Source: a candidate division KSB1 bacterium (GTDB taxonomy: Bacteria > Zhuqueibacterota > Zhuqueibacteria > Zhuqueibacterales > Zhuqueibacteraceae). From it: a stretch of 64,000 nt of DNA. Position numbers and translations under genes: made by a program. Positions 1 to 8,042 of this stretch are shown piece after piece. The notes below the pieces were generated by a model, which saw only the letters and a list, made by a program, of their open reading frames with translations, did not search any database and was not told the origin of the DNA. Numbering within the stretch: the first letter of the stretch is position 1; every line of letters begins with the position of its first letter. The stretch is taken from the NCBI GenBank assembly GCA_034506255.1, contig JAPDPX010000009.1, positions 148,501 through 212,500 on the forward strand, written 5' to 3'.

Positions 1-942
1 ATGAATCATCACAACGTGATTCTCGCGGCCAATCTGCGCCGCGATCTCAGCATGACGGACGTGGGCGTGACCTACTTCAATCAAGCGCGCCGGTTGCATT
101 GGGGTGTTGAAGTGTTTCAGCTCAATGATGCCTATGGCGCGTTTTATGCGCCCACGGCGGCGGGTTTTGTGAAGCAGACCCATCGCGGCGGCAATGCCTT
201 CACTTTCTTTCCGTTCAGCCGCTTTGCGCGGCTGGAGCTGAGCGCGGGTGCCACCCTCGTGCAGGCGAATCTGGTTGTCGATCAAATCGATTTCACTCGT
301 GGGGAGATTCGCCGGGAGGAATCGCGTCTGGGCCGCGCCACCTTCGGCCAGGTGGGTGCGGCGTATGTTTTCGACAACACCATTTATGGTCCGCTCGGCC
401 CGTTCAGCGGCTCGCGCAGCCGCCTCGAAATACAGCGCACCACGAACGATTTGCAGTTCACCACCCTGGTTGGCGACTATCGTCGCTACTGCAGCGTGAA
501 GCAACGCTCGGTGCTCGCCGCCCGCCTGCTGGCCGGCGCCAGCTTCGACCGCGAGGCCCAGGTCTTTCAGATTGGCGGGCCGTACACGTTTCGCGGAGCG
601 GATTACGGCCATTTGGTGGGAACGAAGTTCGTGGCGGCGAATGTGGAATACCGCTTCCCGTTGTTTCCCTTCCTGCCACCCTCCGCGGATTTCTTGAGTG
701 CGGCTGCTTTTGCAGATTTCGCCGGCGCGTGGGGATTGGACATACCGGGCCTGGTAAAGCAAACGTTTCAGCCGTTTTCCACGCAAGGCGGGTTTCATTT
801 GCAGGATTTGCGCGGCGCCCTCGGCGTGGGCGCGCGCCTGCAGCTCGGCTATTTCATGGTGAAGTATGAAGTGGCGTGGCCCACCGACTTGCGCACCATC
901 AGCCAGCCCAGGTATCTGTTCTCGCTCGGCACCGACTTTTGA
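1..942 (+). CDS. Omp85/BamA-type outer-membrane beta-barrel, C-terminal part (5' end outside window)
   Basis: The 313 visible residues look like the C-terminal barrel of an Omp85-superfamily protein. They show alternating beta-strand patterns, a GGPYTFRGADYG segment at residues 192-203 that matches the conserved RG motif of the Omp85 lid loop, and a terminal phenylalanine as in barrel proteins recognised by BAM. The reading frame is open from the first base, so the ATG at base 1 is probably internal. In related bacteria such barrels often follow a beta-propeller (WD40/PD40) or POTRA region, which would lie upstream of the window. The likely role is outer-membrane insertion, translocation or surface display. 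The exact subfamily cannot be decided from this part. A strong terminator follows 20 bp after the stop. Confidence 0.75.
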   Translation: MNHHNVILAANLRRDLSMTDVGVTYFNQARRLHWGVEVFQLNDAYGAFYAPTAAGFVKQTHRGGNAFTFFPFSRFARLELSAGATLVQANLVVDQIDFTRGEIRREESRLGRATFGQVGAAYVFDNTIYGPLGPFSGSRSRLEIQRTTNDLQFTTLVGDYRRYCSVKQRSVLAARLLAGASFDREAQVFQIGGPYTFRGADYGHLVGTKFVAANVEYRFPLFPFLPPSADFLSAAAFADFAGAWGLDIPGLVKQTFQPFSTQGGFHLQDLRGALGVGARLQLGYFMVKYEVAWPTDLRTISQPRYLFSLGTDF

Positions 943-961
943 GTCTTGCCCTCCTTAGATG

Positions 962-1000
962 AAAGCCGGGCGATCAGGAATGATCGCCCGGCTTTTGTGT
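962..1000 (+). terminator. Rho-independent terminator after the Omp85-barrel gene
   Basis: A perfect stem (arms at 962-976 and 981-995, loop GGAA) is followed by a T-rich run. The arms begin with AAAG and end with CTTT, so the structure could also work on the minus strand. It lies immediately downstream of the stop codon at 942. Confidence 0.9.
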
Positions 1001-1497
1001 TGCATGCCGGCCAACACAATCATGTGTGTGTTTTCCCGCAGCCGGTTTGCGCAAGCTGAAAGCCGAAATATCCGCCCGCACGGTGAAACGGCGGAGTGGC
1101 CGGCGCATTTGCCCCGCGAAAAACACGCATGGGATCGCATGCCACCCGGCATCAACCTCCCGGGCCGGCAGCAGCCGGCAGGAGGGCAGGAAATTTTTGA
1201 TTGATTATCGTCAAGAGGAAGTTTAGTTTGGCCGGCAGCCGATGGAATTCCAGGCTCATGGGATGGCGGTAAACGTGTGGACGCCGGCGGGAGCAGGGGG
1301 GAGGCGTGCCAGCCTGGCAGTCGCTTGAAGAAATTGGGTGTGATGGCGATAATCAAAGCTTCATTGATGATCTTCATTGGCGAAGTGGCGAGGGTGCAAG
1401 CGGGTTGGGTTCGAGGCCTTGTTTCTGCCGGCGGGTTGCGGCAGACTCGTGCGTCAAGCAGCCAGGCACGGGCCGGCCGGAACTGAGATGAGCCCCT
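1001..1497. other. Intergenic stretch with no recognised gene
   Basis: About 500 bp between the terminator and the convergent CPXCG-type gene. Short ORFs here have no ribosome-binding site or recognisable protein pattern. No tRNA-like fold or repeat shared with other parts of the window was found. Confidence 0.5.
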
Positions 1498-1761
1498 TCA
1501 CTCATATTCCAATTCATTGCGCAGGGTGAGGCGCAGGCTTTCTGCGTCAATGTTGATGAAAATCACATTCGGCCGGCAGCACACTGCGCAATCTTCGACA
1601 TACTCTTGTTTGAGGCCGGCGGAGGGATCCACCAGCGTTTCATTGGCCTCACCGCAGCGGGTGCAATACCAGGTCACGGGATGCAACTGGCCGGGCGTTG
1701 CCGGCATGCCCTCCTCGTCGTTGAAAAAGTCTTCAAAGGGCTCGTCATGATGGTCGATCAT
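1498..1761 (-). CDS. CPXCG-type cysteine-rich small protein
   Basis: An 87-aa acidic protein with two cysteine pairs, WYCTRCGE (C33/C36) and EDCAVCCRPN (C58/C61/C62). This is the pattern of the small CPXCG-motif cysteine-rich family, which presumably binds one zinc ion. No biochemical role is established for the family to my knowledge. The start at 1761 was chosen because GGAG lies about 5 nt upstream. The open frame extends to 1941, but that extension would overlap the divergent gene that starts at 1787. The two divergent starts are only 25 bp apart, so promoters and leaders must overlap. Confidence 0.75.
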   Translation of the reverse strand: MIDHHDEPFEDFFNDEEGMPATPGQLHPVTWYCTRCGEANETLVDPSAGLKQEYVEDCAVCCRPNVIFINIDAESLRLTLRNELEYE

Positions 1762-1786
1762 GGACACTCCGGTGAATGGGTTTTGC

Positions 1787-3022
1787 ATGTTTGAATCACG
1801 AACGTCATTGAAAACGGCTTTCCCTCTTTTCCCCCTTTTCCCCGCCCTGCTCAGCCTGTTTTGCCGGGCCTGCCCGCAGGCAGGCAATTTCCCGACCGGC
1901 AGCAACGGCGTGACGGAGGACATTTTCAACCGCTTCACCACGCAACGCGTGCTCTCCGCCGCGAGTTTGCCGCCCCAGCCGACCAGCGTGGAATTTTTTC
2001 CCGCCTCCCCGGAATTCCTGGTTTTGGGGAAGGCGGGCGAGGTCTGTCACTTCGTGCTTACCGCGGATTCGGCGGCCCGGCTCGGCTCGTTTGTGCTGCC
2101 CGAGGTGGCACCGGCTCCCGCGGAGATTGGTTTGACCGATGTGGCGTTTGACCCGCAATTCGCCCGCAATGGCTTCGTTTACTTTTGTTTCAGCACCGGC
2201 GACAACCGCTGGAATCGCATCGTGCGCGTGCAGTGGTCCAACAATTATCAGGCCACGGCCAATTCCCTGGCGGTTATTTTGAACGTCGATCGTCAGGCGC
2301 CCGGTCGTGCCTGGCACGGCATCTACTCGCTCGCTTTCGGCGGCGATGGTCACCTTTACGCGGCCCTGGGTGACGCGACGCAATCCCAGTACGCCCAGGA
2401 TCCCGCTTCGTTGCTGGGCAAGTTGATCCGCATTGCACCGCGGGAAAGCGGCGGCTATGACATTCCCGCCGACAACCCGTTGCGCACCGCTCCCAACACG
2501 CGCGGCGAGATTGTGGCGCTGGGCCTGCGCAGTCCTTTTCGGCTGCTGGCCTGGCAGGGCGGACTGCTGCTTGCCGATGTCGGCTCGAACCAGTTTGAAG
2601 AAATCAATCTCTACACCGGCGGCGCGGTGAATTTCGGCTGGCCGGAATGTGAGGGCGTGTGCAGCCAGCCGGGGTTTCGCAATCCGATTCTCGCCATCAG
2701 CCACCGCGACCCAACCTACCAAAACGAAGATCCTGAAGCAATCGGCGAGCTGCGTCACTCCCTGTCGTTGGGCGTGGTGTATGAGGGTGCGGGAGAAGAC
2801 CCGTACAAGGATTTGCTTGATGGCCGGCTGCTGTTCAATGATGTCTTTCTCGGGTATATACGGGCGGTGAAAATCGCGCGCACGGGGGAGCTTTCGGACA
2901 ACAAGCACATTTGCCATCACGTCGGGGTGACCAGCATGACTGTGGGGCCGCAGGGTTACATCTATGGTTCGGCGTTGTTTGCGCCGCAAATCTTCCGCCT
3001 GGTTTTGAAACCCGCCGGCTAA
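1787..3022 (+). CDS. Glucose/sorbosone dehydrogenase-like secreted beta-propeller protein
   Basis: A 411-aa protein with an N-terminal hydrophobic segment (FPLFPLFPALLSLF) that looks like a Sec signal peptide. A six-bladed-propeller pattern of the GSDH / PQQ-dependent sugar dehydrogenase family follows: GLTDVAFDPQFARNG, HLYAALGDA, LLGKLIRI, GLRSPFRL and NFGWPECEG. Members oxidise aldoses or related sugars in the periplasm with PQQ, but many annotated relatives are not tested. A cysteine near the signal end (LSLFC) is a poor lipobox, so a lipoprotein form is possible but not favoured. The ATG at 1787 puts the signal peptide at the very N-terminus; an in-frame ATG at 1760 would overlap the divergent gene. 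Confidence 0.8.
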   Translation: MFESRTSLKTAFPLFPLFPALLSLFCRACPQAGNFPTGSNGVTEDIFNRFTTQRVLSAASLPPQPTSVEFFPASPEFLVLGKAGEVCHFVLTADSAARLGSFVLPEVAPAPAEIGLTDVAFDPQFARNGFVYFCFSTGDNRWNRIVRVQWSNNYQATANSLAVILNVDRQAPGRAWHGIYSLAFGGDGHLYAALGDATQSQYAQDPASLLGKLIRIAPRESGGYDIPADNPLRTAPNTRGEIVALGLRSPFRLLAWQGGLLLADVGSNQFEEINLYTGGAVNFGWPECEGVCSQPGFRNPILAISHRDPTYQNEDPEAIGELRHSLSLGVVYEGAGEDPYKDLLDGRLLFNDVFLGYIRAVKIARTGELSDNKHICHHVGVTSMTVGPQGYIYGSALFAPQIFRLVLKPAG

Positions 3023-3135
3023 GGCAAGCGCAACAAAACCCTGCTTTTTGCAGACGTCCGCCGGCGGCCTTGGGTGTGCTTGCCCCAACTGCCTAAAGCT
3101 GCTGGAGTTGCGCCCGGCACCCGCCGAGAAAAATC

Positions 3136-3164
3136 TTGACTCTTGCCGCCGTTTCTTTTAAATT
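3136..3164 (+). promoter_or_regulatory. Sigma-70-like promoter for the HNH endonuclease gene
   Basis: TTGACT (3136-3141), a 17-bp spacer and TAAATT (3159-3164), 48 bp before the ATG at 3213. The surrounding DNA is locally AT-rich. The same TTGACT box with a 17-bp spacer recurs before three other genes in the window. Confidence 0.5.
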
Positions 3165-3212
3165 GGCCGCACTTTCAAAACCCAGATCAGGAAAAATTCG
3201 CCTGCCAACCGT

Positions 3213-3725
3213 ATGGGTAGTTTGAATCGACACGTGCTCATCCTCAATCAAAACTACGAGCCGATGAGCGTCATCACTGCAAAGAAGGCGATTGTGCTGA
3301 TCGTATTGGGCAAGGCGGAGATCATCGAACGCCATCCGCTGTGGGAAGTCCGGTCGGTACGGTCGTCGTTGCCGTTTCCCAGCATCGTGCGACTGATCAC
3401 CTACATTCACATTCCCCGCAAGCGGGTGATTCTCTCACGCAAGAACATCATCAAGCGCGACAACGGCCGCTGCCAATATTGCGGCACGACGCAGCGTCCT
3501 CTGACCGTCGATCATGTGGTGCCGAAAAACCGCGGCGGCGAGGATTCCTGGGAGAATCTGGTTTGCGCCTGCGTGGCTTGCAACAACCGCAAGGGGAACC
3601 GCACGCCGGAGGAGGCGCGCATGCCCATGCTGCGCAAACCGCAGCGGCCGAACCAGCTTTATTTTATCCAGCATTTCATCGGTATCGGCGATGAGCGTTG
3701 GAAGCCCTACCTCTTCATGAATTAG
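3213..3725 (+). CDS. HNH endonuclease family protein
   Basis: A 170-aa protein with a C-terminal HNH (beta-beta-alpha metal) domain. It has CQYC (C87/C90), the DH pair at 100-101 in LTVDHVVPKNRGGE, then CVAC (C120/C123) followed by NNRKGNRTP. The two Cys pairs would hold a structural zinc, and the DH...N residues would form the nuclease site. The N-terminal 80 residues (LNQNYEPMSVITAKKAI) match the widespread bacterial housekeeping-type HNH proteins found outside mobile elements. The biological substrate of this group is not settled; it is not a restriction gene here because no methylase is nearby. It has its own promoter and a probable terminator. No clear Shine-Dalgarno (SD) sequence precedes the ATG. 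Confidence 0.85.
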   Translation: MGSLNRHVLILNQNYEPMSVITAKKAIVLIVLGKAEIIERHPLWEVRSVRSSLPFPSIVRLITYIHIPRKRVILSRKNIIKRDNGRCQYCGTTQRPLTVDHVVPKNRGGEDSWENLVCACVACNNRKGNRTPEEARMPMLRKPQRPNQLYFIQHFIGIGDERWKPYLFMN

Positions 3726-3786
3726 GGCTTTTTCTTTGTCGTCACCATGCCCGCAGAAGCATGCGGCGGTTGCGTTTTTGTGCAGG

Positions 3787-3837
3787 CGTCCTCGGCTTGG
3801 GTGCAGGGTTTTGGCAAGCGCGAGGCGTTTTTTATTT
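3787..3837 (+). terminator. Probable terminator after the HNH gene
   Basis: A long imperfect stem (about 3787-3800 with 3814-3827) is followed by TTTTTTATTTT. The rest of the 3726-4038 gap holds a second hairpin (3849-3867) whose T-run lies on the minus strand (3843-3848). No gene is seen in the gap. Confidence 0.5.
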
Positions 3838-4038
3838 TGGGTAAAAAAGCCCGGCGGGTTCGCCGGCATGATAACATTCAACCAATCTTGGGTGTTAACC
3901 GGAACAGCACGGGTGAGAAGGGTTCCCAGAGATGGCCAAAAATACCAGGCGGACGCCCGCTCTACCGCTCAACCAGTTGCCCTGCTCCCTGCAGCCTGAA
4001 ACCATAAGTCTGCAAATTCTCGGATCCATTTCAACTAG

Positions 4039-5052
4039 ATGACCAAGAAACGCCTCCTCAGCGGCATGCGGCCGACCGGCCGGCTGCACCTCGGCCACTA
4101 CGTCGGCGCGCTCGAAAACTGGGTTGCGCTGCAAACAACCCATCAAAATTTCCACCTGATCGCCGACTATCACTCACTTACCACCAGCCTGGACACGTCG
4201 CAGCTTTACAGCAACACCATTGAGATGGTCATCGACTGGCTGGCCGCCGGCATCGATCCGGTGCTGAGTCCGATTTTCCGCCAGTCGCAAGTCAAAGAGC
4301 ATGCCGAGTTGTATTTGATCTTCAGCATGCTGATCACCAAGGAACGGCTGGAACGCAACCCCACGGTCAAGGAACAGGCTCGTGATCTCAACCTCGACAC
4401 CCTGATTTACGGGCATCTCGGCTATCCCGTGTTGCAGGCCGCAGACATCCTGCTGTACAAGGGCGAGGCGGTGCCGGTGGGCGAAGATCAGGCGCCGCAT
4501 GTGGAGATCACCCGCGAGATTGCACGCAAATTCAACAGCCAGTATGGCCCGGTGTTCCCGGAGCCCGAGGTCAAGCTTACGAAATTTGCGCGGCTGCCGG
4601 GGCTGGACGGCCAGGCCAAGATGAGCAAGTCTCTGGGCAACACCATTGCCCTGTCGGACGCTCCCGAGCAAATTCAGGCGCAGATGCGCAAGGCCGTGAC
4701 CGACCCGCAGAAGATTCGCCGCGGCGATCCCGGCCGGCCGGACATCTGCCTGGTTTTCACCTATCACCACAAGTTCAACCCCGGCGAGGTCAGCGAGATT
4801 CGTGCCGGCTGCGAAAGCGGCCGCCTGGGCTGCGTCGAGTGCAAAAACCGCTGTGCCGCGCGCATTGCGGACTTTCTCGCGCCCTTGCGGGAGAAGCGCA
4901 GCTACTATGAGCGCCATCCCGGGGAGGTGAAGGACATTCTCGCCGAGGGGGAAAAACGCGCGCAAGTCGTCGCCCGGCAAACCATGGCGGAAGTGCGCCA
5001 GGCCATGCATTTGGGGGAAATTGAAACGGCATCCACCGGCGTTCATCTGTGA
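4039..5052 (+). CDS. trpS: Tryptophanyl-tRNA synthetase with a probable [4Fe-4S] cysteine motif
   Basis: A 337-aa class Ic aminoacyl-tRNA synthetase that charges tRNA-Trp in the cytoplasm; the length is normal for bacterial TrpRS. The HIGH-type signature is HLGH at 17-20, and KMSKS lies at 194-198. The C-terminal domain carries C237, C258, C265 and C268 in a C-x20-C-x6-C-x2-C arrangement, closely like the C-x22-C-x6-C-x2-C set that holds a [4Fe-4S] cluster in Thermotoga maritima TrpRS. A further cysteine is at 272. The ATG has no clear SD sequence. scpA follows 36 bp downstream, separated by an 18-bp perfect palindrome, so co-transcription is likely. Confidence 0.95.
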   Translation: MTKKRLLSGMRPTGRLHLGHYVGALENWVALQTTHQNFHLIADYHSLTTSLDTSQLYSNTIEMVIDWLAAGIDPVLSPIFRQSQVKEHAELYLIFSMLITKERLERNPTVKEQARDLNLDTLIYGHLGYPVLQAADILLYKGEAVPVGEDQAPHVEITREIARKFNSQYGPVFPEPEVKLTKFARLPGLDGQAKMSKSLGNTIALSDAPEQIQAQMRKAVTDPQKIRRGDPGRPDICLVFTYHHKFNPGEVSEIRAGCESGRLGCVECKNRCAARIADFLAPLREKRSYYERHPGEVKDILAEGEKRAQVVARQTMAEVRQAMHLGEIETASTGVHL

Positions 5053-5060
5053 GATCAGGC

Positions 5061-5078
5061 GTGCCCCGGCCGGGGCAC
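5061..5078. repeat. Perfect 18-bp palindrome between trpS and scpA
   Basis: GTGCCCCGGCCGGGGCAC is self-complementary with no loop and is not followed by a T-run. It could be an operator-like site or an RNA stem that attenuates or protects the transcript; nothing else decides. Confidence 0.6.
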
Positions 5079-5088
5079 GGGCAGGCTT

Positions 5089-5805
5089 ATGGCTTATCGT
5101 GTCAAGCTCAACACCTTCGAAGGGCCGCTGGATTTGCTGCTCTTCCTGATTCGCAAGGAAGAAGTCGACATCTACGACATTCCGATCGCCGACATCACGC
5201 GGCAATATTTGGAATATGTCGAGATTTTGCAGATGCTCGATCTCGAAGGGGCCGGCGATTTTATTTTGCTGGCGGCCACCCTGATCCGCATCAAGGCGCA
5301 GATGCTGCTCCCGAAAGACCCTGAAGCCGCCGAGGAAGAGGAGGAAGACCCGCGCCAGGAGCTGGTGCGGCGGCTGCTGGAATATCAACAATACAAGGAC
5401 CTGGCCGCGCGCATGGCGGAGCTGGAAGTGCGCGAGCGCGACTTTTTTCCTCGCGGCTATTTCGATTATGAATTTACCAGGGATCAGTCCGATTTTCTCG
5501 AACATGCCGTCGAGGTCTCGCTCTTCGATCTGATCGCGGCCTTCAAGAACGTGCTGCTGCGCGTGCCGCGCGAAACCCCGCACACTGTCGAGCACATTCC
5601 CGTGACCATCGAGGAGCAAATCGATTATGTCTTGCAGGAGCTGGCGGTGCATCAACAGTTGCTCTTCATGAGCCTGCTGGAAAAACTGCCCAGCAAAATC
5701 TACATGATCATCACTTTCATCGCCCTGCTCGAGATGATCCAGCGCGGCCTGGTGACCGCCACGCAATCAACGCCGTTCGGAGAAATCTGGCTCAAAAGGA
5801 TTTGA
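5089..5805 (+). CDS. scpA: Segregation and condensation protein A (kleisin of the SMC complex)
   Basis: A 238-aa kleisin that bridges SMC heads and recruits ScpB for chromosome condensation and segregation. The N-terminus has the family hallmark FEGPLDLLLFLIRKEEVDI, then DIPIADIT and the LLAATLIRIKAQMLLP helix that binds the SMC neck. An acidic linker follows (EEEEEDPRQE). The C-terminal winged helix (FIALLEMIQRGLVTATQ) contacts the SMC cap. Its TGA overlaps the ATG of scpB (TGATG), the classic translational coupling of the pair. No smc gene lies within the window. Confidence 0.95.
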   Translation: MAYRVKLNTFEGPLDLLLFLIRKEEVDIYDIPIADITRQYLEYVEILQMLDLEGAGDFILLAATLIRIKAQMLLPKDPEAAEEEEEDPRQELVRRLLEYQQYKDLAARMAELEVRERDFFPRGYFDYEFTRDQSDFLEHAVEVSLFDLIAAFKNVLLRVPRETPHTVEHIPVTIEEQIDYVLQELAVHQQLLFMSLLEKLPSKIYMIITFIALLEMIQRGLVTATQSTPFGEIWLKRI

Positions 5806-7967
5806 TGACTCTCAACGAACTCAAGCCCATCGTCGAAGCCCTGGTGTTCGCGGCGGACTCGCCGGTGACCGTCGAGCGCCTGCAGGAAACACTGGAAGAC
5901 GTGGATGCCGCCACCCTCGCGGAGGTCGTTACCGCGCTGAATCAAGACTATGCCGCCAGCGGGCGCGCCTTCTTCATCCGCAAAGTGGGCGGCGGCTATC
6001 ACATTTCCACCAAGCCGGAATTCAACCCCTGGATCAAGAAACTGTTCTTCGGCCGGCAAAAGTATCGCCTGTCACAGGCGAGCATGGAAACGCTCGCCAT
6101 CATCGCCTTCAAGCAGCCGATCAGCCGGGTGGACATTGCCCAGATCCGCGGCGTCAATTCCGATGCCGTGGTCGGCTCGCTGATGGAGCGCAAACTCGTC
6201 ACCATCGTCGGCCGCTCCGAAGGCGTGGGCCGACCTCTGCTCTATGGCACGACGCCGGAATTTCTCAAGTATTTCGGCATCAATGACCTCTCGGAATTGC
6301 CCAAGCCGCGCGAAATCGAAGAGCTGTTCAGCAAGGAGGGGCTGCCCGATGAAGTGGCACAGTTGCTCGCGGAAACCGACAAGCAACTGAGCCTGCCGAT
6401 CAGTTTTGAGGGCGAGGGCGGTCGCGAGGGCGAGCCTGCGGCCGGCCAGTCCCTTTCCGCTGCCGAAGCGCTGCCCCCGGCGCATACGGCCGACTCGCAG
6501 GAAAGGGTGACCCCGGAAAATGTGCCGGCTCCCGCCCATCCCACCAAAACCAATATCGTGGAGGCCGTGCCACCGGTTGCGGGCCCGAGTGATGAAACCA
6601 CGGCACCCCACGCTGGCGCGACGAGCGCGAACACGATGGCCTGGGCAGCGCCGGCCGTGGCAGCCGTGGCCGTGAGTGAATTGTTGGAGGAACCGGCAGC
6701 GGCGAAGCCCCGTGATCTCATCGACACTCTGCCCGAGCCCGTTATTGCCGGCACCACCGAATCGGAGGAAGGTGTCGGCTTTTATGGCCTGTTTGCCGAT
6801 GCGCCGGAAATCACCGCCCAAACCGGGGCCACGGCATCCACGCCCGGCCTCGAGGCCGCCTCCAATGAAGATGAGTTTGAAGCCCTGGCGCATCTTACTG
6901 AACAAGAACCGGCTACGTTGTTGCCGGAATTGTCGCAGCCGGCGCCTGAGAACGAAGTGGGAACCGACACCACCGAGCTGGCCGCGATGGAATTCAACAT
7001 TCGCGAGCCGGACTTTACGGCCACCGACCCGCTCAACCGGGCCGCGGAGACGCTGCTTTCGCGCTTCGCGAGTGAACAGGATTTGGGCACCACCCGCGAG
7101 TTTGCGTTGCTCGACGGCAGGCTGATCGACCAGGAGAACAGCACGGGGGAATCGCCGGCGCCGGAGGGGAACGCGGATCTGCAAAGCACCGGCGAAATCA
7201 TGCTGGCGGCGCTCGCCGGCATGGACAAGGACGAACCTGAGTCCACCGCCTCTGCCGGCGACTTCAATTTGCTTTCCCTGGCGACGGAGGCAGAGCAGCA
7301 CGCACAGGCCGCAGAGCCGGCTGCCGAGATTGATGGCTGGTGGGGGGAAGAATCGTTGAGCGAGGGCAGGACGGCAGAGTTGAAGCCCGCCGCAGATGAT
7401 GCCGTTGCCGCGTGGCGTGCGATGGAAGAAGAGAGGGAACGCCGCCTGCCGGAGAATGCCACCGATCGTGCCGAGCTTGAATTGTTGCAGTCCCCACTGC
7501 TGCCGCCTGATCCGAAAAACGATGAGGCGGCGCCGCAGTCCGCTTTGCCCGATACCCTTTTCGAGGAAATTTTTGCTGATGACATGACAGCGGCGGGCAC
7601 CCTACCGCCGGACCCGCAGCCCCCGGCCGCCGCGCATGCGAGTTTTGCCGGGGAAGCAGGACATGAAAAAATGCCGTCGCCCGACCAGGGCGCAGCGAAT
7701 GCCGCCGCGCCCGGCAGCGATGCCAGTGCGCCGCAAACAGAACCCGAACGCAACGCGCCGGCCGGCATCGCGGGCGAAGCACAAGCAGCGACGGTGGCGC
7801 CCGCTTTTTTCGTGCCAGCCCCGGCGCAGCTCGGGGCAGGCACAGCACTCGTGACAGCGGCAGCGAATGAGGCCAACCACGGCTTGCTTCGCCTTTGGCG
7901 CAAAGCCGTGGATTGGCTGAAAACCACGTTGACCCGCTTCGGCTGGCGCAGGCGGCCGCAAGTTTAA
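5805..7967 (+). CDS. scpB: Segregation and condensation protein B with a very long acidic C-terminal tail
   Basis: A 720-aa protein. Residues 1 to about 175 are a normal ScpB with two winged helices (LKPIVEALVFAADSPVT, YRLSQASMETLAIIAFKQPISR, GRPLLYGTTPEFL). ScpB proteins are usually about 180-250 aa. The remaining ~545 residues are rich in Ala, Glu, Pro, Thr and Asp and look intrinsically disordered. They end in a basic, amphipathic segment (LWRKAVDWLKTTLTRFGW then RRR). The reading frame stays open with codon use like its neighbours, so the tail appears real and not a sequencing join. The ATG at 5805 overlaps the scpA stop and has AAAAGGA upstream; the in-frame TTG at 5802 is less likely. 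Confidence 0.9.
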   Translation: MTLNELKPIVEALVFAADSPVTVERLQETLEDVDAATLAEVVTALNQDYAASGRAFFIRKVGGGYHISTKPEFNPWIKKLFFGRQKYRLSQASMETLAIIAFKQPISRVDIAQIRGVNSDAVVGSLMERKLVTIVGRSEGVGRPLLYGTTPEFLKYFGINDLSELPKPREIEELFSKEGLPDEVAQLLAETDKQLSLPISFEGEGGREGEPAAGQSLSAAEALPPAHTADSQERVTPENVPAPAHPTKTNIVEAVPPVAGPSDETTAPHAGATSANTMAWAAPAVAAVAVSELLEEPAAAKPRDLIDTLPEPVIAGTTESEEGVGFYGLFADAPEITAQTGATASTPGLEAASNEDEFEALAHLTEQEPATLLPELSQPAPENEVGTDTTELAAMEFNIREPDFTATDPLNRAAETLLSRFASEQDLGTTREFALLDGRLIDQENSTGESPAPEGNADLQSTGEIMLAALAGMDKDEPESTASAGDFNLLSLATEAEQHAQAAEPAAEIDGWWGEESLSEGRTAELKPAADDAVAAWRAMEEERERRLPENATDRAELELLQSPLLPPDPKNDEAAPQSALPDTLFEEIFADDMTAAGTLPPDPQPPAAAHASFAGEAGHEKMPSPDQGAANAAAPGSDASAPQTEPERNAPAGIAGEAQAATVAPAFFVPAPAQLGAGTALVTAAANEANHGLLRLWRKAVDWLKTTLTRFGWRRRPQV

Positions 7968-8042
7968 CTGACAGCATCTGCTTCGCCAGTGTCTTATCGT
8001 CGCATGCTTGCTGGGAATCGCTGCGCCCCGTGACGTTTGAGC

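Noticed and set aside
1805..3088. A 427-aa open frame opposite the sorbosone-dehydrogenase-like gene
   Set aside because: High-GC shadow ORF; the composition is Arg/Gln/His/Ala-rich with no domain, and the sense strand encodes a clear family protein with a signal peptide.
3843..3867. A hairpin with a T-run on the minus strand between the HNH gene and trpS
   Set aside because: No minus-strand gene ends here, so it is not listed as a terminator; it may be the tail of the structure that ends the HNH transcript.
3940..4010. A minus-strand segment with a tRNA-like GAGCGGTAGAGC phrase
   Set aside because: No acceptor stem, T-arm or anticodon arm could be fitted around it.
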